Assembly: GCA_015680685.1 (NCBI GenBank)
Contig: MNCI01030687.1
Coordinates: 3,229-67,228 of the forward strand
Length of the DNA stretch: 64,000 bases
Reading direction: 5' to 3'
Source: Gnetum montanum
Lineage: Eukaryota; Streptophyta; Gnetopsida; Gnetales; Gnetaceae
Position numbers and translations under genes: made by a program. Below are positions 49,915-61,120 of the stretch, piece after piece. Under the pieces are notes generated by a model. That model saw only the letters and a list, made by a program, of their open reading frames with translations, made no database searches and had not been told where the DNA came from. Position 1 is the first letter of the stretch. Each line of letters opens with the position of its first letter.

Positions 49915-49932
49915 TCCATGGCAATGGTACCA
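49915..49932 (-). other. Primer binding site of element B
   Basis: TGGTACCATTGCCATGGA on the - strand, an altered tRNA-Asp site one base from the LTR. Confidence 0.75.
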
Positions 49933-49933
49933 A

Positions 49934-50794
49934 TGATGAGTGGTGGGGTATCCAACACCCAACCATATGAGATATGAGTGTTCACACACAATCTTGGTCA
50001 AACTTTGTAGATAAGGCAATGTGATTATACTAATAATTGATTAGTGTTCATGATTGTTGTCTTCCCACATGAGTTGGTAAAATTAATGCGTATGGTTTAA
50101 CTCACGGTGAGGTATCTGATATTGATGTTGTATTGGCCATTGTGCTCCTAATAAACATGAAGTGAAGGTAAAAGTTTCTAAGTCTAAGTATTAGTAAAAC
50201 AAATCTAAACTAGCCTATGTGATGAGTAGCTAGTCCTTATCTTCTGGCCACACCTTTGACTTCATGCAACTACTACTGGGATTACCAAGTACTACACTAC
50301 TGGGCATACTAAGTGATAGTACTACTAGGTTACCAAGTAGTTACACTTACGTGCTCAAGATTAGCTGTACTCATTCCGCTTAATGACATTAAAAGTAAAT
50401 TATAAGTAATTGTAAACATTAACTATGAAAATAGTAAACTGATTAAAAATAAAAATAAAAGTAAGTGTTGCTACAATGATGGAAAGTAATCTTGATCTTT
50501 ATTTCTAGGCATGCAATGCGTCCAAGTACATCACACTCAAATAAAGATTCCATTCAATCACTTAACATCACACCGCAGGCACACACTGCTAAGTATTAAA
50601 TTCAAAAAAACAAACTGAAAGAGTTATGTTACTAAGCTATCAATTGACTACGAATCTATGCGCCCAAGTGTTGCTTATATAGGTTGGCACACATATCGTG
50701 ATATTGTTTATACAATAATGTATGGTGAGATACGATAACATATCTATAATATTGTAACTACAATATTGTTGGCTCAAAATTTTTGGATTTATCA
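49934..50794 (-). repeat. 5' LTR of element B
   Basis: 861 bp from tgatgagtggtgg to ggatttatca. A TATA-like tatataag lies at about 50683-50676, preceded by decayed gatattg/caatatt motifs (about 50699-50770). Confidence 0.85.
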
Positions 50795-52214
50795 TATTCC
50801 TTGTGGCCTTCTCCCTTTCTATCTCAAGTTAATGTTACTTGGCCTTCAAGTAGAAAATTTCATTAGTTTTCAAATAACCAAGCATCTTTGAAGTAAAAGA
50901 CTTAGTTGGATCTTGAAGCTACTCATGATGTTGGACTATCTCATATTGCAATTTTGGTACTTTCAAGTTAAGTTTCTATTAACATCAACTTCCTTTAATT
51001 GAAATGAGATCAAATTATACTACTATGAAATTTTTAGGGATCTTGAAATTGTCTTGAATTGTTTAGCCCATCTACAATAGTCTGTTTAGAGCATCCTCAT
51101 GTTGCTTTGTTAACATAGTTCCTTCTTCTCCTCTAATACTTGTTGAAGTTTGAACATCCTACATCCTAGTAAAATTAGGAGTGGATGTTGCATGAATGCT
51201 TAGTGCAACAATGATATGCTTAGTAATTTCCTTTGAAATAGTTTCTTGGCCTTCATGGAACATGATGAGATTTTTTGGCTTATTACTTAATGTAAGGGTG
51301 CCTTGGAATGCAGTAACATTTCTAGATATTTGAGTTGTTCAATCATCCCTTATGATATTAATCTAAATTTACCTAGTTATAAGGTTCATTCATTATTACA
51401 CTAAGTAATTATTGAAAATATCTAGTCCTTAATGATTGCTGCAAATGACTCATTAATGACTCATTAATGATCTATATACCCTAGGATCTACTGTGGGAAC
51501 ATGAGTGCTAGTTATAACAATTTTGTTATAGGAATTATGCTTGCTAGTATTGATGTAACAATTGCTACTAATGTGCTTGTTTATGTTACTTCTATGTTAG
51601 ATGAAGTTTCAATCTAGTCCTTTTTGGTAGGAACAAGTTAAATCATCTTAGTGTATGAAGAATTTTATGCTCTCTTAATAGTATCATTTGTAATAATAAT
51701 GATTATGGCTTGTTTACAAAATATCATAATCAGGCAAGTAAATGGTAGTGTAGTTTTTCTTTATTCATTTTCCTGGAATCTTCTCTATATCTCCAATAAA
51801 AGGAAATAAGCTATGTTCACTAAATACTTCCCACTTAGGATAGTGCTTCCTCTTATTGCATAAGTTGATATTCTATTTAAGCACTTTGTGAGGTAGATAT
51901 GATAAGCCCTTATCTTAAAATATATTATTTTAGCTAATGTTAGGGATTTGAACTTCTTCTTCTTATCTCCATATGCTCGCTCCATCTAGAGATTTCTTAT
52001 TTTAGTATCAAAATGGTAAAGACCATAATAGTTTTTGTTTTAATGTTGGGGATTTCCAATGCAGTAGTAATGGCTTCGATAGAATATGATACTAAGACTT
52101 CCTTGATATTGATAGTAGAGCTCTTTTTCTAATTATGCTAAAACTATGGTACAATTCCCCATTGCTTGATAACGCATGTCACAAAGGAGAAGATTAGAAC
52201 TACTCATGTACTTC
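50795..52214 (-). pseudogene. Element D, middle part of ORF2
   Basis: Internal segment of element D between insertions B and C. At 51985-51785 it gives KFKSLTLAKIIYFKIRAYHI, LNRISTYAIRGSTIL and a LLLEI end, matching the element B ORF2 domain (KIHLKIGTCH, LTRISTYVTRGSAIL, YFIEI). The last bases (catgtcacaaaggagaagat) match 43966-43985 of element B, and then element C begins. Broken by several stops. Confidence 0.7.
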
Positions 52215-53074
52215 TGATAAGTGGTGAGGTACCCGTATGCCCAACCATACGAATCACAAGCATTCATGCATGATCTGGTCAAATTCTATGGATGGGACTA
52301 GTTGTGCATCTAAATTGTTATGCCTTGATCACAATTTGATGTCTTCCTCCTTGGACTAGTGGTAGCTTTGTCATGTATGGTTTAGTCCAAAGTGAGGCAT
52401 ATGATGATTGATGTTGTTCAGCCCTAAGCTATTCCTAATAATGATAAAGAAATTACTTGTTTAATCTAATTAATAGTGGAAAGTAAAGTCTAATTAGCAT
52501 ATGTGTGATGAGTATTCATTCCTAACCTTCCATACATGCCTTGCACTTCATGCAACTACTATTGGGGTTACCAAGTGTACCAAATGATAACACTACTGGG
52601 TTACCAAGTAGTTACACTTAAGCACTCATGATTAGTTGTACTCATTCCCCTTGATGATAGAAATAATAAAGAGTAATGAATGACAACATTAACTAAGGAA
52701 ACCAATAAAAAATTAAGCAATTAATAATAATACAACTAAGTGGATTCTGCAATTATGAAAGTAATCTTGATCTTTATTATGTAACGTGTTCAAGTACATC
52801 ACACTCAAATAAGGATGTTGTACAATCAGTTAACATCACACTGTGGGCATGCACTGGAAACAAACAAAACTTGAAATCTATCAAAATATATGAATCTATC
52901 TTTTTATCTCCTATATTCCAATTGTGAACCCAAGTGTTGTATTTATAGGCTAGCATAGAAGGAGCAATATCGAATCTTCGACATTGAAGGTTGTGCCATA
53001 ATATTGAATACTTGACATCACAGCCTTGATAGCAAATACCCAATATCACAGCCCTATAAAACATGACTCATCAT
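52215..53074 (-). repeat. 3' LTR of element C
   Basis: 860 bp from tgataagtggtgaggtaccc to gactcatca, followed by taccccc, the polypurine tract read on the - strand. Confidence 0.82.
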
Positions 53075-54480
53075 ACCCCCATGATTGAATGAAAACTCAT
53101 CCTCAAGTTAAACAAAAATGAGGAATAGGTTAATTATAAAATACAGGGATGGTATGAAATTATTGACTAACTTAAAAGCATAGGAATTGACTCTTTCATT
53201 CCACATTGGTGTTTTACACAAAATGGACACATCATGACAAAATAACAAAATAATAAAACTAGGGAAACTCATGTAGTTCCTGGAGGCAGTGGCTCTTCCA
53301 TGGGCTACTTCCCCTTGTTGTTAGGCTTCTAGAAGTTATAGTAACTTAGGAGTGCCTGTAACTTTTCCTCCTCCATTCTTGGATCATGTACCATCCAGGC
53401 TGATGAGTTGATATGTGTTGGAACCGATACATCCCATGGACATGGTAGTTGTAGGAATATCTTATTTTCTTTCACATACCATGCTGTGAACTGCCATCAT
53501 TCCTCCTTAGAAGCTCTAGCCTTTTCTTTTAGTTCATGATGATCTATTAATCTTTTAGTGAGGTCTGAGGCTACATTTGCCTGTGGTAGTGAGCCTTAAT
53601 TGCTTCTAATCCTGAGTTTGCCACGTGGAGTTTTTGTAGAGAAATTTTTTTGTCTGCAAACTCTTTTTCATACAAGGCATAAGTGGTTGCTACTTGTTGT
53701 TCTAGCTCATTTCTAGGCCAACCTGTTGTTAACATGGTAAGCTTGGCATAGCAAAGGTTAGCCAATGCCATGTACTCTTTCAAATCTTCAATCTACAAGT
53801 CCTTATTCTTTACTTCCACTTAGTGGACCAAGGCATAGCTATCCAAAATTGGCTATTAGTTAGGATTCTACGCTGACATGGAATTGATGAAGGCCTTTGC
53901 CATCTAGATCTCTTTTGCATTAATTTGTTTGTATATGTCAATTTGGTCCCAAAAGTGCTTCTTTAGTTTTTCATGTTTCTTAGCCTCGTTTTGTCATGTG
54001 CTTATCTCAATTGTAGATTTTTGGTGGATTGCGTGGACCTCCTCCATTGAGAGGGTTTGATTTTCTTTGGCCAATTTACTTATGTTTTGGTTGATCCTCA
54101 CTAGTTGTTCTTTCAACTAGTGAACACTTTCTTCCAAGATATTTTTCTATTTCTCTATAGTGGTCAACCTTGCATTATCAGCAGCAAGCTATTTATTCTT
54201 CTCTTGTATAGAGGTCAATGCCTTCTTATCAGCATATGCTTGGGCTTCAACGACTGAGGCATTTAGACTGCTTTCTCCTTTTCTTGTTCAATAACTTTGT
54301 TCTATTTAATTAATTGACCCAGCTGCTCTATTTAGAATTATTTTAATTGGTCAGGTGCAATCAATTGGAAAGAATCCCTCATTTTAGCTCTTAGGGTGAC
54401 AAGCTCTTATTGTAACCTGTGCATTTTTACTTTTGCATGCTCTACCTTGGTCTCATGTGAAATTTGGTTGTGTAGAGCTC
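53075..54480 (-). pseudogene. ORF2 remnant of element C (coiled coil)
   Basis: Aligns with 41388-42790 of element B. The frame at 53783-53571 gives MKEYMALANLCYAKLTMLTT, NELEQQVATTYALYEKEFAD and KKISLQKLHVANSGL, an amphipathic Leu/Glu/Lys pattern typical of a coiled coil. The part carrying the plant transposon-protein-like domain is missing. Confidence 0.55.
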
Positions 54481-54534
54481 TTAGTTGAGAGAGAAAAATG
54501 CAAAAAATCCCCTAGCTTCAAGTAATGATAATGA

Positions 54535-54630
54535 ATTTTTTAAACACTGTGGGGGTCTTATTTATAGCTTTTTATGGACTCGATATTAGGTATCCGACAT
54601 CGAGTCCCACCCGATATCAAGGCTCTTGAA
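54535..54630 (-). promoter_or_regulatory. Internal promoter-like block upstream of ORF2, element C
   Basis: Read on the - strand: gatatcggg, gatgtcgga, aatatcgag, then gctataaataagaccccc. The same order, a GATATC-motif cluster followed by CTATAAATAAG, defines the LTR promoter at 60311-60393. It lies at the ORF2 side of the spacer. Confidence 0.55.
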
Positions 54631-56087
54631 AGTGCATTTAATGAGGACATTCAACATGAAAAATGAAGCTCTATGATTGGTTGGAAAGTTTCATGTAAAA
54701 TCCATAGTTTTGGTGTAAGTGAGAATTCATATTGAGGCACTGGAAGTGTTAGAAGATGGAATCATAGGCATTAAAAGCTTTAGAAGATGCAAGAAAAGGG
54801 GTATTGGATTCATGATATAGAATGGATAGGTTATATGATAAGGAAAAGTTTGAATTTAAATATTATGCACTTGGAAGGTTTAAGATGACATGATTGTATT
54901 AGAAAAGTACAAGTTACAATAGTTATACATGTGGATCCTCCCCAAAGCAGGCTTTAGCCCTTAATGCCCTTGTATAACCACACCTAAAAATGTCTATAGG
55001 AACCAAAGGAATTGAATGTAACGTAGACTTGCTAAACAAAACACACATGTTAAAATCACCAATTTTAGAAAATTACTCTATGTTACACAAAACCACAAGT
55101 TATGATCACTTAGATAGTGAGGTGAGATGGATTTTAGAAAGGTTTGCAGAAATTAGGATGTGAGGTGCCTTACCATAGACATAATGAATCCTTATGTGTT
55201 ATTAATGGGTAAATAATCATTAACCCTTCTTTTCAAGATTCAAATCAAGTCCAAACCACATTCAAGTGACATCACATTATTTTATCTCTCTGATTAACAA
55301 CCATAAGACTACCACTGTTGCAAGGAGTATCATCACTTGAAATTTTTTCTGAGGGAGGAAATTATTCACGACACTTTTCACTTTTTTTTGGATGGATTCT
55401 GAGAAGCCACCAACCTTTAGGCATGGGTAACATGTCTTTCTAGTGGGACCCTTAGAAATTTATTCAATGCCCTTTTTAGTTTATTTGTATATGTGTCAAC
55501 CTTACTAGAGGACTACCTTCAGGCATGGGTAACATGTCTTTCTAGTGACATGGTAAGGCAACACTTGTTTATTCTTACTTTCATTTTTTGTTAGATCTAC
55601 AAGGTTATAATTATAGCCTTAGCAACATGATAAAACATACATAAGTCATTAAAGAGATCCACAAATCTCCTTGATGTCACACCCTTCACATTCCTACTTG
55701 GTTCTTCACTTTTGTATCTAGGCACAATGATTATGAATTTTTTCTTAGCTTAATGATGAAAAAAGAATATCATTATCACCATAGTAAGAACCTTTTATTA
55801 ATGGAATGGGTGGATGGATGATGTTATCTCAATGTCCAAATAATTAGTCCCTCATGGATTGACAACATAGAGAAACCCTCACCTCAATGGGCTACATGAG
55901 ATCATTTTATTCACAAGCAAGATTACTAACAAAAGGAATGAAAACAAAAATGTGGAAAATGTTGAAAAGGATAAGAAAAATTTGTATCACAAAATGAGAA
56001 AATGATAAAAAATTGTAAAACAAAAAGATGAAAAACACCTATTAATTCTGAACATTAGGATGGGGCATCTTGCCCATGACTAAGTGT
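54631..56087 (-). other. Element C spacer, no reading frame
   Basis: Homologous to the spacers of B and D (tggatcctccccaaagca, gcccttaatgcccttgtataacca). Contains a short repeat of ggcatgggtaacatgtctttctagtg at about 55417 and 55516. Confidence 0.6.
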
Positions 56088-56954
56088 TTAACCATGATAA
56101 GAATTAATAAGTGAGTAGGCAAGCTTCATGCATTTGTGAAATAGTGTTAACCTTTCACTTTCAAGCCACTGGGTGTCTCTTGGTTTAGTGGCAGCTGCGT
56201 AGATAGGTTGTTGTTCACACATTTGGTTGTTAAATGTACAATGCATTAGAGTATGAGTTGTGTCAACTTTGGGAATGTCTGGCCCATGACTGCACCCTTG
56301 ATCATGATTAGGTATGCATGGATTTGTTTGTCTCTCCATAGTGCTAGGTTCATTGCTTCTATTAGGTGTTGGAGTAACCATGGATGTCAACCTTTGTGTA
56401 GGATTGGAGGACATTGGTTATGAAAGAGAAGGAGTTGCACTTGATTGGCATTGTGCTAGTTTGGATGATGTAGTAGGTTCATGAGTGTTACACTTACACA
56501 TGGGAGCCATCCTAAAGAAAGGACATTTCTGGGATTGTGGTGGGAACCTTTTGGCATTATCATGTATATGCACAATCATAGCACAAGTGGCATTCTTTTG
56601 TTGATGTTATGGCGTTGAACCTTCCTGTGTGGCTGGCTATGACATGTGATGGGGTGGATTATGAGAATATTAAGGATATGATGGAGGGTAAGAGGTGTGA
56701 GGTGGTGATCCTTCAGGAGATGTCATGAGTTGATAATACTCAGGAGAGTGATAGTGACCATTTGAAGTAGAGGACATAGAACTAGTTGGGGAAATATGTT
56801 ATTGAACATAATATTCGTATGTGTCCAACTTGTAGTAAGGGTAGGACTGGTTTGATGATGGCCTTCCCCATGATTGTGGGTGTCACCACTGTAGTTGATG
56901 ATAGTGTTGAGGTTGGTAAAAAGTCTAGCTAGGATAGTATGATTGGTTGTAGGA
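56088..56954 (-). pseudogene. Element C Gag-Pol linker and C-terminal tail
   Basis: Tyr/Pro/Gln-rich stretch and then a frame 56414-56088, closing with SHGQDAPS just beyond. It corresponds to the post-protease region and tail of element B. A DLG(A/S) protease motif is not visible. Confidence 0.45.
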
Positions 56955-58538
56955 CTATCTATAATTACATTGTGGGAAAGGTAATTTTCTAGGCATGTGC
57001 TTCTGTACAAACTTGGGATTTAATGCAAAAGTACCATACTCATGTAGATGCAACTTGATTGGACAATAGCCCTTAAGATGATCATATATGTAGATGTCAC
57101 ATCCATCATCTTCTTCTATGGTTGAGTCTATAGCCTCTTTTTCTTTAGCCATTTTCCCTGTTTGCTGATAAGTGTTTCTAGCTATTTTTTGGTTCTTCTT
57201 CCTTTGTTTATTGTGATCACTTAATTCATTTTGTGTTACTTCCTCCTCTACGGTTTTTATGAAAGTTGTAACTTTCTCATTTATCCACTTTGACATCTTA
57301 TCAAACCTTGCCTCAAGTTCATCAATAGACTTTTGTATTGACAAGGTTTGTTGCAAAATCACCTTATCGAGAGCTACCTCTTTATCCTTACCATAGATGT
57401 GGACCTTCCTCTTTTGAAGAGTTGGATCCCAGTGATATTTCTCAACATTCTCCCATTTACATAGCTCTCCTTCTTCTTTTGCCACATGCTTGATTAGATC
57501 TTGGATTTGATGGGTTCATAGCCCATATAATTGACCTTGAGCATACATCCCAAGAGTCTCCCTTATTTCATTATGAAGCATCTATGATGTCAAAAAGTTA
57601 CTCTTCCTTAAAGAAACTATGGCTTGGGCATATATTTAGTAGAGAATAATATTTATCTAGTGTCATATCCAAGGGTTCACATGGTTCTTATTTCCATCCT
57701 TGGATTCATTTCCTTAGGTTGAACACCCTTACATAGGTTTGGTATTTCTTATTGAAGAGCTCCAGCATTGTGAACCACCGATGGATTGAATTTGGTTTCA
57801 ACAATCTATACTACACGTTGGCTTTATCTATGAGTATCCTAGGAAAGAGCTTAAGGTTTTGTCACCCACTTTCAATGTTGTGTAAGACACATGCATCATG
57901 GAAGAATTGTAAATGATGTTATAGGTTAGAATCATAGCCTCCCATAAATTTAGGAATATTATTCATATTAAGCCTTTTTATGTGACTTTCGTTGTGATGC
58001 CTGTGGGGTATCTTAACTACCTTTGTGATCTACAACATGCTCTTAGTGGCCAACAAGGGTTCATCGTCATTAGACATGTCATGATGAAAATTTATATTTC
58101 TATTCATTTGATTGTGATGATTTTGTCTATGTTCATTTTGATGTCTTTGATTTTTCCTGTGGTTTCAATTTCTATTTTTATTATGACCTCATAGTGGAGC
58201 TTTGTCTCTATACCTACATTCATCTTTGTCAAAACTAGATGTTGCACTGGGAGGATTGCCATGGCTTCTATGGCGTTCCCCAGGGTCCCTTGATTTATCT
58301 TTTCCAAGTTTTGAGAAGGTCCTAGGCCTTGAGGCCTCCCTTGGTTTAGGACTTCATCTCCTCTAGGGTTGTATACCTTAGGTGAATGTAGTCTTTGAGT
58401 GTCATCAATGTGGTCATGAACATATGAAACCCCTGCATGAGGTTGGTCACTCCAATGTTCTTCAACATATATCTCGTTAGTTCTCCAATGAATGTTCTTA
58501 TCATACAATGCATTATCGCTTCCTTATAAAAGAGACAT
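56955..58538 (-). pseudogene. gag of element C
   Basis: Begins ATGTCTCTTTTA at 58538 with an early stop, continues DNALYDKNIHWRTNEIY (matching DNAISNEAIHWRANELY of element A). The gag core follows near 57910-57680 (FFHDACVLHNIESG, NLKLFPRIL). The C-terminal frame 57485-56955 has a coiled segment (SIDELEARFDKMSKWINEKV) and the Cys domain HLKGYCPIKLHLHEYGTFAL. Degraded but clearly homologous to B. Confidence 0.78.
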
Positions 58539-58644
58539 TATTTTTAGTTAATGATGTGTGTGATTTAATATTTTTTGAAGGATAAATCGTTACTGCTCTT
58601 ACAGTGATTGTGTATAATATAACTAATCTAGATAACTAGCACCA

Positions 58645-58662
58645 TCCCTGGCAACGACTCCA
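58645..58662 (-). other. Primer binding site of element C
   Basis: TGGAGTCGTTGCCAGGGA on the - strand, a tRNA-Asp-type site with few changes, one base from the LTR. Confidence 0.75.
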
Positions 58663-58663
58663 A

Positions 58664-58892
58664 TGATGAGTAGCGAGGTACCCCTATGCACAACCATACG
58701 AATCACAAGTGTTCATGCATGATCTGGTAAGATTTTGTGGATGGGACTAGTTGTGCATCTAAATTATTATGCCTTGATTGTAGTTCGTTGTCTTCCCACT
58801 TGGACTAGTCGTAGCTTTGTCATGTATGGTTTAGTCCAACGTGAGGCATATGATGATTGATGTTGTTTGACCCTAAGCTATTCCTAATGATG
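58664..58892 (-). repeat. 5' LTR of element C, truncated
   Basis: Matches the first ~230 bases of the C-family LTR (tgatgagtagcgaggtacccc to taagctattcctaatgatg) and then stops. What follows is element D spacer. Confidence 0.75.
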
Positions 58893-60286
58893 ATATTGTA
58901 GCTATGATATTGCTAATAAAAAATCAATATTTTTGCTTATTTAAGGACTAAAATTATGTCATTGTTTTGTGTTTTATGGGTCCAAAGGCTTTTTGAGGAA
59001 TGTTGAACTAGATGACTAGTCTTGCTTTGATAAATGGAGATGATCAAAGTGGGTCATTTAAAGTTTGAAATGAACTAAAATTAGGGAGATAAAGGAAAAA
59101 TAATGAAAATTTACTGCAATTTAATTAAAATTTAAAGATAAGTAGGTCTTATAGTAATGCATGAATGTAAAGTAGCTTCTCATAATATTTTAAAGAATGT
59201 GAAATTGGTTCTTGAACATAACTTCCAGTAGTCATATCAATGGGTCATTCCCAAGGCATGCTCCTATTTTAAATACCCTTGCATAATTATTCCTATTAGT
59301 ATCCATAGGTGCTCAAGAAATTGAATGTGAATCACATCTTTTTTCCTAACACACACACATTTTTTGTAGTTGAAATTATGTACTATGCTACACAAAATCA
59401 TTAAATTCATAATTGTAACATAACAGTGAGATGAAATGAAATTAGAAGGGATCAAAAAAGTGAGACATGATGTACCTTACCATGGTCATAATGGATTTTG
59501 TGTATTAGGCATGATGAAGATGATCAATATAATCATTCCTAGGCATTCCGTACCAAGTCCAATTCTCTTACTAATGACATTGCATTGTGTTATCATGGGT
59601 CCACCACCATAAGGCCAACTAGCCACCATTTTGAAAACAACACCACTCAAACAAAAAAAAAAAAATCAAGAAATGTGCATTAGAACCATTGAAAATAATT
59701 CATGCATTGTTAGTGTTTATGTTATGAACCTTTGTCATTGGTTAGAGAAGCACCTTTAGGTATGGATCACATATCTTTCTAGTCTCATAGTCAATGCTAA
59801 TCTCATTAGAGATGCACCTTTAGGCATTGGTCACATGTCTTTCTAATGATACTCCATGAATGACTTCTATTAGAAGTTAATTAATTTTTTATTTTGTTAC
59901 CCTTGCCATAGGAATACCTTTGGGCAAGGGTTGCATGCCTGTCTAGTAACACAACAAGGGAATAAGTATGCTTAAATATGATTTTATTAAAAATGAGGTA
60001 CGAGCCTAGTGGTACAGGTCTTGGCCTGGTAACCTTAGAACATAGGTTCAATTCTATTAGGTAGCACTAAGTTCTAAAATTCTATAAATCTTGGGGTGTA
60101 CCTATGTTTCAATTATTTTAGATTTCAACAACCTCCAAATATGATTTCATTGATACCAATGAAAATATGAGGGGTAGTATATCAACATGGAACTAGTGAA
60201 ACCTAAGGTGAAAGTCTAAGGAATCAACAAATTCCCTTGATATCATATCCTTATGCAACCCTCTTGGTCCTTCCTCATTCCTTAAG
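58893..60286 (-). other. Element D spacer between Pol and ORF2
   Basis: Starts with gatattgtagctatgatattgc, aligning with the internal promoter-like block of element B (about 44886-44912), then shared spacer phrases (gggtcattcccaaggcatg, acccttgcataat). No reading frame. A SINE interrupts it at 59989-60136, and the solo LTR follows. Confidence 0.65.
59989..60136 (+). mobile_element. tRNA-derived SINE inside element D
   Basis: 148 bp flanked by a 15-bp target duplication with one mismatch: aaatatgattttatt (59974-59988) and aaatatgatttcatt (60137-60151). A box gagcctagtggtacaggtc and B box ggttcaattct stand at tRNA spacing. Its 3' part, ggtgtacctatgtttcaatt, recurs at 38325-38345. Confidence 0.88.
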
Positions 60287-61115
60287 TGATGAGTCATCAT
60301 TTGGGCAACCGCGATATCGCGTACGCGATATCGCAGCCCAGCCGCAATATCGCATACGCGATATCACAGCTTGTCTCCTCATCTATAAATAAGAGGTAGA
60401 CAGTTCCAATAAGGAATTTTTTTTAGTTTGTAGTTTAAGTGTTAAAATTTTATGTAGTTTTTCTCTCAACCCTTCTCTCCTAGTGTATGCCTGTAGTGTG
60501 GTGAATGTAATTGTACGACATCCTTATTCAAGTGTGACGTACTTGGACATGCACATGATCGGCAATAAAGATAGAGATTACTTTATCATTGCAGCATTCA
60601 CTTAGATTAATTGTTTATTTAATTTTTATTTACTGCTTTCCTAGTTAATATTTCTCACCCTTAAACTCTTGTTAAACACGGAATGAGTATGACTTGATTA
60701 CAAGCATTTAAGTGTGACTACTTGGTAACCCAGTAGCGTACCTAGGATCTGTGCTTGGTAATCCCAATGGTAGTCATGCACGAATTCCAAGATGTGTACG
60801 GATAATCGAGGAATGGATGCTCATCATACTTAGGCTAGCTTAGATTCTCTCTCATCCTTTCTCTCTTAGCTTAGTTAATATTATTCTCCATTGGCTTCAA
60901 GAGTAGCACTAGGTTAGGAACCACATCATACACCTCACTCTAGACTAAACCATACGTGACAAAGCTGATACTAGTCCAGGTGAGAAGACAGTGAATTGCG
61001 ACCTAAGGCTAACTATCTAGATGCCACAACTAGTTCGTCTGTGGAGTTTGACCGGATCACGCGTGTAACACTCGTATTCGTATGGTTGAGTGTAGGGGTA
61101 CCTCGCCACTCATCA
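60287..61115 (+). mobile_element. Solo LTR of element A family, young
   Basis: 829 bp with perfect 8-bp terminal inverted repeats TGATGAGT/ACTCATCA and a perfect 5-bp target duplication TTAAG (60282-60286, 61116-61120). It is opposite in orientation to element D, into whose spacer it inserted. Signals in order: palindromic motif array (60311-60367), TATAAATA (60384-60391), AATAAA (60564-60569). CpG sites are largely intact, unlike in the LTRs of B, C and D. The missing body is best explained by LTR-LTR recombination. Confidence 0.93.
60311..60367 (+). promoter_or_regulatory. CpG-rich palindrome pair upstream of LTR TATA box
   Basis: 60311-60334 is a perfect 24-bp palindrome made of GCGATATCGC, GTAC, GCGATATCGC with six CpGs. 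60344-60367 is a second copy 33 bases on, altered at four sites by C-to-T or G-to-A type changes. The array ends 17 bases before the TATA box. No match to a known factor site is claimed. Confidence 0.85.
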
Positions 61116-61120
61116 TTAAG

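Larger units (their letters stand above)
40588..50794 (-). mobile_element. Element B: non-autonomous gag-pro-ORF2 LTR retrotransposon
   Basis: A 10.2-kb element with LTRs at 49934-50794 (5') and 40588-41387 (3'), tRNA-Asp-type primer site and polypurine tract. Internally, in reading order: gag, Pro/Gln/Tyr-rich region, aspartic protease, a non-coding spacer with promoter-like motifs, and ORF2 near the 3' LTR. RT, RNase H and integrase are absent. Flanks catcc (40583-40587) and tattc (50795-50799) fit a 5-bp target duplication altered by two C-to-T changes. The LTRs are roughly 90% alike by eye, so the element is old. It sits inside ORF2 of element D. Confidence 0.85.
52215..58892 (-). mobile_element. 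Element C: non-autonomous, deleted LTR retrotransposon
   Basis: Same family as B, read leftwards: a truncated 5' LTR, primer site, gag, a Tyr/Pro/Gln-rich region, a spacer, a coiled-coil ORF2 remnant and a 3' LTR. Compared with B it has lost most of the protease and the domain-bearing part of ORF2 (the join lies near 54455-54480). RT and integrase are absent. It lies within ORF2 of element D. Its right end was cut by a later deletion, so no target duplication can be checked (left flank ACTTC at 52210-52214). Confidence 0.78.
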
